A stretch of 7,741 nt of DNA from Pseudomonadota bacterium (lineage in GTDB: Bacteria > Pseudomonadota > Alphaproteobacteria > Rhizobiales > Xanthobacteraceae), in assembly GCA_023387555.1 (NCBI GenBank), contig JAEWHY010000295.1:1-7741 (forward strand). Reading direction: 5' to 3'. Both the position numbers and the translations under genes were made by a program. Under the pieces are notes generated by a model, which made no database searches, was not told where the DNA came from, and saw only the letters and a program-made list of their open reading frames with translations. Below, one piece after another: positions 5,980-7,741 of the stretch; position 1 is the first letter of the stretch; the number at the start of each line of letters is the position of its first letter.

Positions 5980-6405
5980 GCCCAATTTCGCACGTGCCTG
6001 TGGTCGCGTGTCGGTCGGTGGGTAGCGGGACAAGAGGCCCGCCAGCCGCCTGGGGGGACCAAAGCTCTCTACGGAGAGTCTCCCCAAGAACTCTGACCGG
6101 CAGCCGGAGGCGAAACCGGCGAACTCAGTTCTCCGCTGAGGACGCGACTTAAAGCAACGACGGAGCGGGCTTTTTTGGCTACTGCCGGCTGTCCATAAGC
6201 CGGTCTGGTTCCGAAAGGGCTTGTCCTTCATTGCCAGGTGTGCGGACGGGGTCTCCCCATCCAATCCACGGCAGCACTGTCCGGTGTCGATCACCGCTCG
6301 TCGTGACCTCCATCGCACGACAGCGTGGGTTCGCCATCAGACGCCTACCAAGGGCGTTTGCCAGCAGCTCTGGCGACGTCCGCAGCGCTGTTTTGGGGAA
6401 GACCA
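5980..6405 (+). ncRNA. Structured 5' leader of odc; candidate speF cis-regulatory RNA
   Basis: About 425 nt of leader precede the ornithine decarboxylase gene and hold no ATG. Stems seen: GCGGG/CCCGC (6025-6029, 6038-6042); a 9-pair stem TGGGGGGAC/GTCTCCCCA (6051-6059, 6078-6086, one G-U pair) capped by TCTC-TACG-GAGA, a UNCG-type tetraloop; directly abutting it AGAACT/AGTTCT (6087-6092, 6127-6132) enclosing GCCGG/CCGGC (6103-6107, 6116-6120); a terminator-like hairpin to 6176; then CCGGC/GCCGG (6185-6203), GTCGTG/CACGAC (6300-6321), ACGCC/GGCGT (6341-6357) and GCCAG/CTGGC (6360-6374). A conserved speF RNA motif upstream of ornithine decarboxylase genes in alphaproteobacteria is established knowledge; I assign this leader to it from position and structure, not from a covariance match, and its exact limits are uncertain. 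It probably couples odc expression to polyamine or ornithine level (inference). Confidence 0.55.
6151..6176 (+). terminator. Candidate intrinsic terminator/attenuator inside the odc leader
   Basis: AAAGC (6151-6155) pairs with GCTTT (6169-6173); an inner CG/CG pairing (6158-6159 with 6166-6167) closes the loop, and a run of six T (6171-6176) follows. It lies about 195 nt after the predicted transcription start and 229 nt before the odc ATG, as expected of an attenuator. CGGAG (6161-6165) in its loop is also complementary to CTCCG (6131-6135) upstream, offering an alternative pairing. The stem is short, so strength is uncertain. Confidence 0.42.
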
Positions 6406-7536
6406 ATGACCGACCGCATCCGCGAATTCCTTCGCAACCGTGCCGACGACGGCCCCGTGCTGGTGGTCGATCTCGACGTCGTTCGCGACAACTACAATTC
6501 CTTTGCCAAGGCGCTGCCCGACAGCCGTGTGTTCTATGCCGTCAAGGCGAACCCGGCTCCGGAGGTGCTGTCGCTCCTGGCCTCGATGGGCTCCTGCTTC
6601 GACACCGCTTCGGTCGCCGAGATCGAGATGGTGCTCGCGGCCGGCGCAACGCCCGACCGTATCTCCTATGGCAACACCATCAAGAAGGAGCGCGACATCG
6701 CGCGCGCCTACGAGATCGGCGTTCGCCTGTTCGCGGTCGACTGCCAGGCCGAGGTCGAGAAGGTGGCCCGTGCAGCGCCCGGCGCGAAGGTGTTCTGCCG
6801 CATCCTGTGCGACGGCGCCGGCGCCGAATGGCCGCTCTCGCGCAAGTTCGGCTGCGAGCCGTCGATGGCCGCGGACGTGCTCGAGCACGCGCACCGGCTT
6901 GGTCTGAACGCCTACGGCATCTCTTTCCATGTCGGTTCGCAGCAGCGCAACCAGCATGCCTGGGATCGTGCGCTGGCGCAGTCGGCGGCGGTGTTCCGTG
7001 AGTGCAGCGAGCGCGGGATCAACCTGTCGATGGTCAACCTCGGCGGCGGCTTCCCGACCAAGTACCTGAAGAACGTCCCGACCGTTCGGACCTACGGTTC
7101 GGCGATCTTCCGGGCGCTGCGCAAGCACTTCGGCAACCGCATCCCGGAAACGATCATCGAGCCGGGTCGCGGCATGGTCGGCAATGCCGGCGTGATCGAG
7201 ACCGAAGTCGTCCTCGTCTCCAAGAAGAGCGAGGAGGACGAGGTGCGCTGGGTCTATCTCGACATCGGCAAGTTCGGCGGTCTCGCCGAGACGATGGACG
7301 AGGCGATCCGGTACCCGATCCGCACCCCGCGCGACGGTGGCGACATGGCGCCGTGCATCCTCGCAGGTCCGACCTGCGACTCGGCGGACGTGCTGTACGA
7401 GAAGCAGCCCTATCTGCTGCCGGTCTCGATCGAGATCGGCGACAAGCTGCTGATCGAAGGCACCGGCGCCTACACGTCGACCTACTCCGCCGTGGCCTTC
7501 AACGGCTTCCCGCCGCTGAAGACGGTTCACATCTGA
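6406..7536 (+). CDS. odc: Ornithine decarboxylase, PLP-dependent, alanine-racemase fold
   Basis: A 376-residue enzyme that decarboxylates ornithine to putrescine, the entry to polyamine synthesis, in the cytoplasm; some relatives also accept lysine. The PLP lysine is K47 in FYAVKANP. Further family motifs are HVGSQ (175-179), the phosphate-binding GGGFPTKY (213-220), EPGRG (252-256), the catalytic cysteine C324 in GPTCDSADVLYE, and GAYTSTYSAVAFNGF at the C-terminus with Y356 equivalent to the PLP-contacting tyrosine. The C324-D-S-A-D signature separates it from diaminopimelate decarboxylase. Length agrees with alphaproteobacterial homologues. The start at 6406 is chosen over the longer frame from GTG 6325 because GGGGAAG lies 4 bases upstream and the protein then begins MTDRIREFL, as in the family; this is also the first ATG after the predicted promoter. 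The stop lies within a tandem 26-bp repeat. Confidence 0.96.
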   Translation: MTDRIREFLRNRADDGPVLVVDLDVVRDNYNSFAKALPDSRVFYAVKANPAPEVLSLLASMGSCFDTASVAEIEMVLAAGATPDRISYGNTIKKERDIARAYEIGVRLFAVDCQAEVEKVARAAPGAKVFCRILCDGAGAEWPLSRKFGCEPSMAADVLEHAHRLGLNAYGISFHVGSQQRNQHAWDRALAQSAAVFRECSERGINLSMVNLGGGFPTKYLKNVPTVRTYGSAIFRALRKHFGNRIPETIIEPGRGMVGNAGVIETEVVLVSKKSEEDEVRWVYLDIGKFGGLAETMDEAIRYPIRTPRDGGDMAPCILAGPTCDSADVLYEKQPYLLPVSIEIGDKLLIEGTGAYTSTYSAVAFNGFPPLKTVHI

Positions 7537-7578
7537 TCGCTCCGCGATCGGGTCACATCTGATCGCTCCGCGATCGGG
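7527..7578 (+). repeat. Perfect 26-bp tandem duplication across the odc stop codon
   Basis: Two identical 26-base units occupy 7527-7552 and 7553-7578. The first unit contains the last codons and TGA stop of odc (CAC ATC TGA), so the second carries a non-coding copy of the gene end. Each unit includes the palindrome GATCGC-TCC-GCGATC (six pairs, three-base loop), so the mRNA would carry two successive small hairpins right after the stop. No T tract follows either. It looks like a simple recent duplication, possibly through slippage at the palindrome (inference). Confidence 0.9.
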
Positions 7579-7595
7579 TTCCATCCGATAACGCC

Positions 7596-7622
7596 GGGGG
7601 CCGGCTGATAAGCCGGCTCCCC
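7596..7622 (+). terminator. Strong hairpin downstream of odc, likely transcription end
   Basis: GCCGGCT (7600-7606) pairs perfectly with AGCCGGC (7611-7617) around GATA. After one bulged T, GGGG (7596-7599) pairs with CCCC (7619-7622), giving 11 pairs. The downstream sequence is CTTCCCC-like rather than a T run, so it is a weak match to a classical intrinsic terminator but a likely 3' end-stabilising structure, about 60 bases after the odc stop. Confidence 0.5.
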
Positions 7623-7643
7623 TTCCCCGACAACGAGGTTTGA

Positions 7644-7741
7644 TCCGTCATCCTGAGGTGCCCGTGCGTCGCACGGGCCTGCAAGGATGCACGGCCCAGA
7701 TGGTCTGCCACCCTTCGAGGGCGCTTCGCGCCGCCTCAGGG
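7644..7741. repeat. Dispersed intergenic palindromic repeat, cut by the right edge
   Basis: A large imperfect palindrome begins near 7644. Its outer arms are CCTGAGG (7652-7658) and CCTCAGG (7734-7740). Inside are the hairpins CCCGTGC/GCACGGG (7661-7667, 7671-7677) and GGCGC/GCGCC (7720-7724, 7728-7732), and an inner arm pairing AAGGATG (7683-7689) with CACCCTT (7709-7715) with one mismatch. I recognise this arrangement (GTCATCCTGAGGTG ... CTTCGAGG ... CCTCAGG) as like intergenic repeats common in Bradyrhizobium and relatives; this is recollection, not a search. The right arm probably continues past the window. It suggests a non-coding spacer after odc. Confidence 0.65.

Noticed and set aside
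6008..6025. A five-codon GTG-started mini-frame (MSVGG) in the leader
   Set aside because: No ribosome binding site, no ornithine- or arginine-related codons, and such tiny frames are common by chance.
5961..6152. A 63-codon frame at the start of the odc leader as a leader peptide
   Set aside because: Its ATG lies between the predicted -35 and -10 boxes, so it would not be transcribed, and the frame crosses the strongest RNA stems.
6337..7584. A 415-codon minus-strand frame opposite odc
   Set aside because: Antisense shadow of a complete, strongly conserved decarboxylase; no plausible motifs of its own.
1..7741. CRISPR array, tRNA, rRNA or insertion sequence
   Set aside because: No regularly spaced repeats, cloverleaf, rRNA-like segment, transposase motif or terminal inverted repeats were found on either strand.

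Overview
The window is GC-rich, with strong GC bias at third codon positions, and looks like chromosomal DNA of an alphaproteobacterium, most likely of the Bradyrhizobium/Rhodopseudomonas/Afipia group (inference). Supporting signs are the fold-III ornithine decarboxylase with a long structured leader, the M3 peptidase of Dcp type, and an intergenic palindromic repeat at the right edge of a kind I associate with that group. No tool was run; all assignments come from reading motifs.

Left region (1-2532, minus strand): the peptidyl-dipeptidase gene dcp is followed 26 bases downstream by a two-gene MNT nucleotidyltransferase/HEPN module. The HEPN gene runs off the left edge. The two small genes overlap by 11 bases, the usual arrangement of MntA-HepT (type VII) toxin-antitoxin pairs.

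Middle region (2533-5724): a small two-helix membrane protein is read divergently from dcp and converges on a DUF899 thioredoxin-like gene (minus). DUF899 is divergent from a 408-residue transcription regulator that carries an OmpR-type winged helix and a second C-terminal helix-turn-helix. The regulator is followed 40 bases later by a cytoplasmic beta-propeller-like protein with four IDPxxG repeats. Regulator and propeller look like an operon, and DUF899 may be a divergent target of the regulator.

Right region (5725-7741): a 681-base gap precedes the ornithine decarboxylase gene. It contains a plausible sigma-70 promoter and a roughly 425-nt leader with strong hairpins, mutually exclusive pairings, a candidate intrinsic terminator and no ATG before the decarboxylase start. 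Its position matches the speF cis-regulatory RNA described upstream of alphaproteobacterial ornithine decarboxylase genes. The odc stop codon lies inside a perfect 26-bp tandem duplication whose units each hold a hairpin. A strong terminator-like hairpin follows, then a dispersed palindromic repeat cut by the window end.

The most interesting parts are the odc leader (possible polyamine-responsive attenuation), the regulator/propeller/DUF899 cluster of unknown function, and the stop-codon-spanning duplication.
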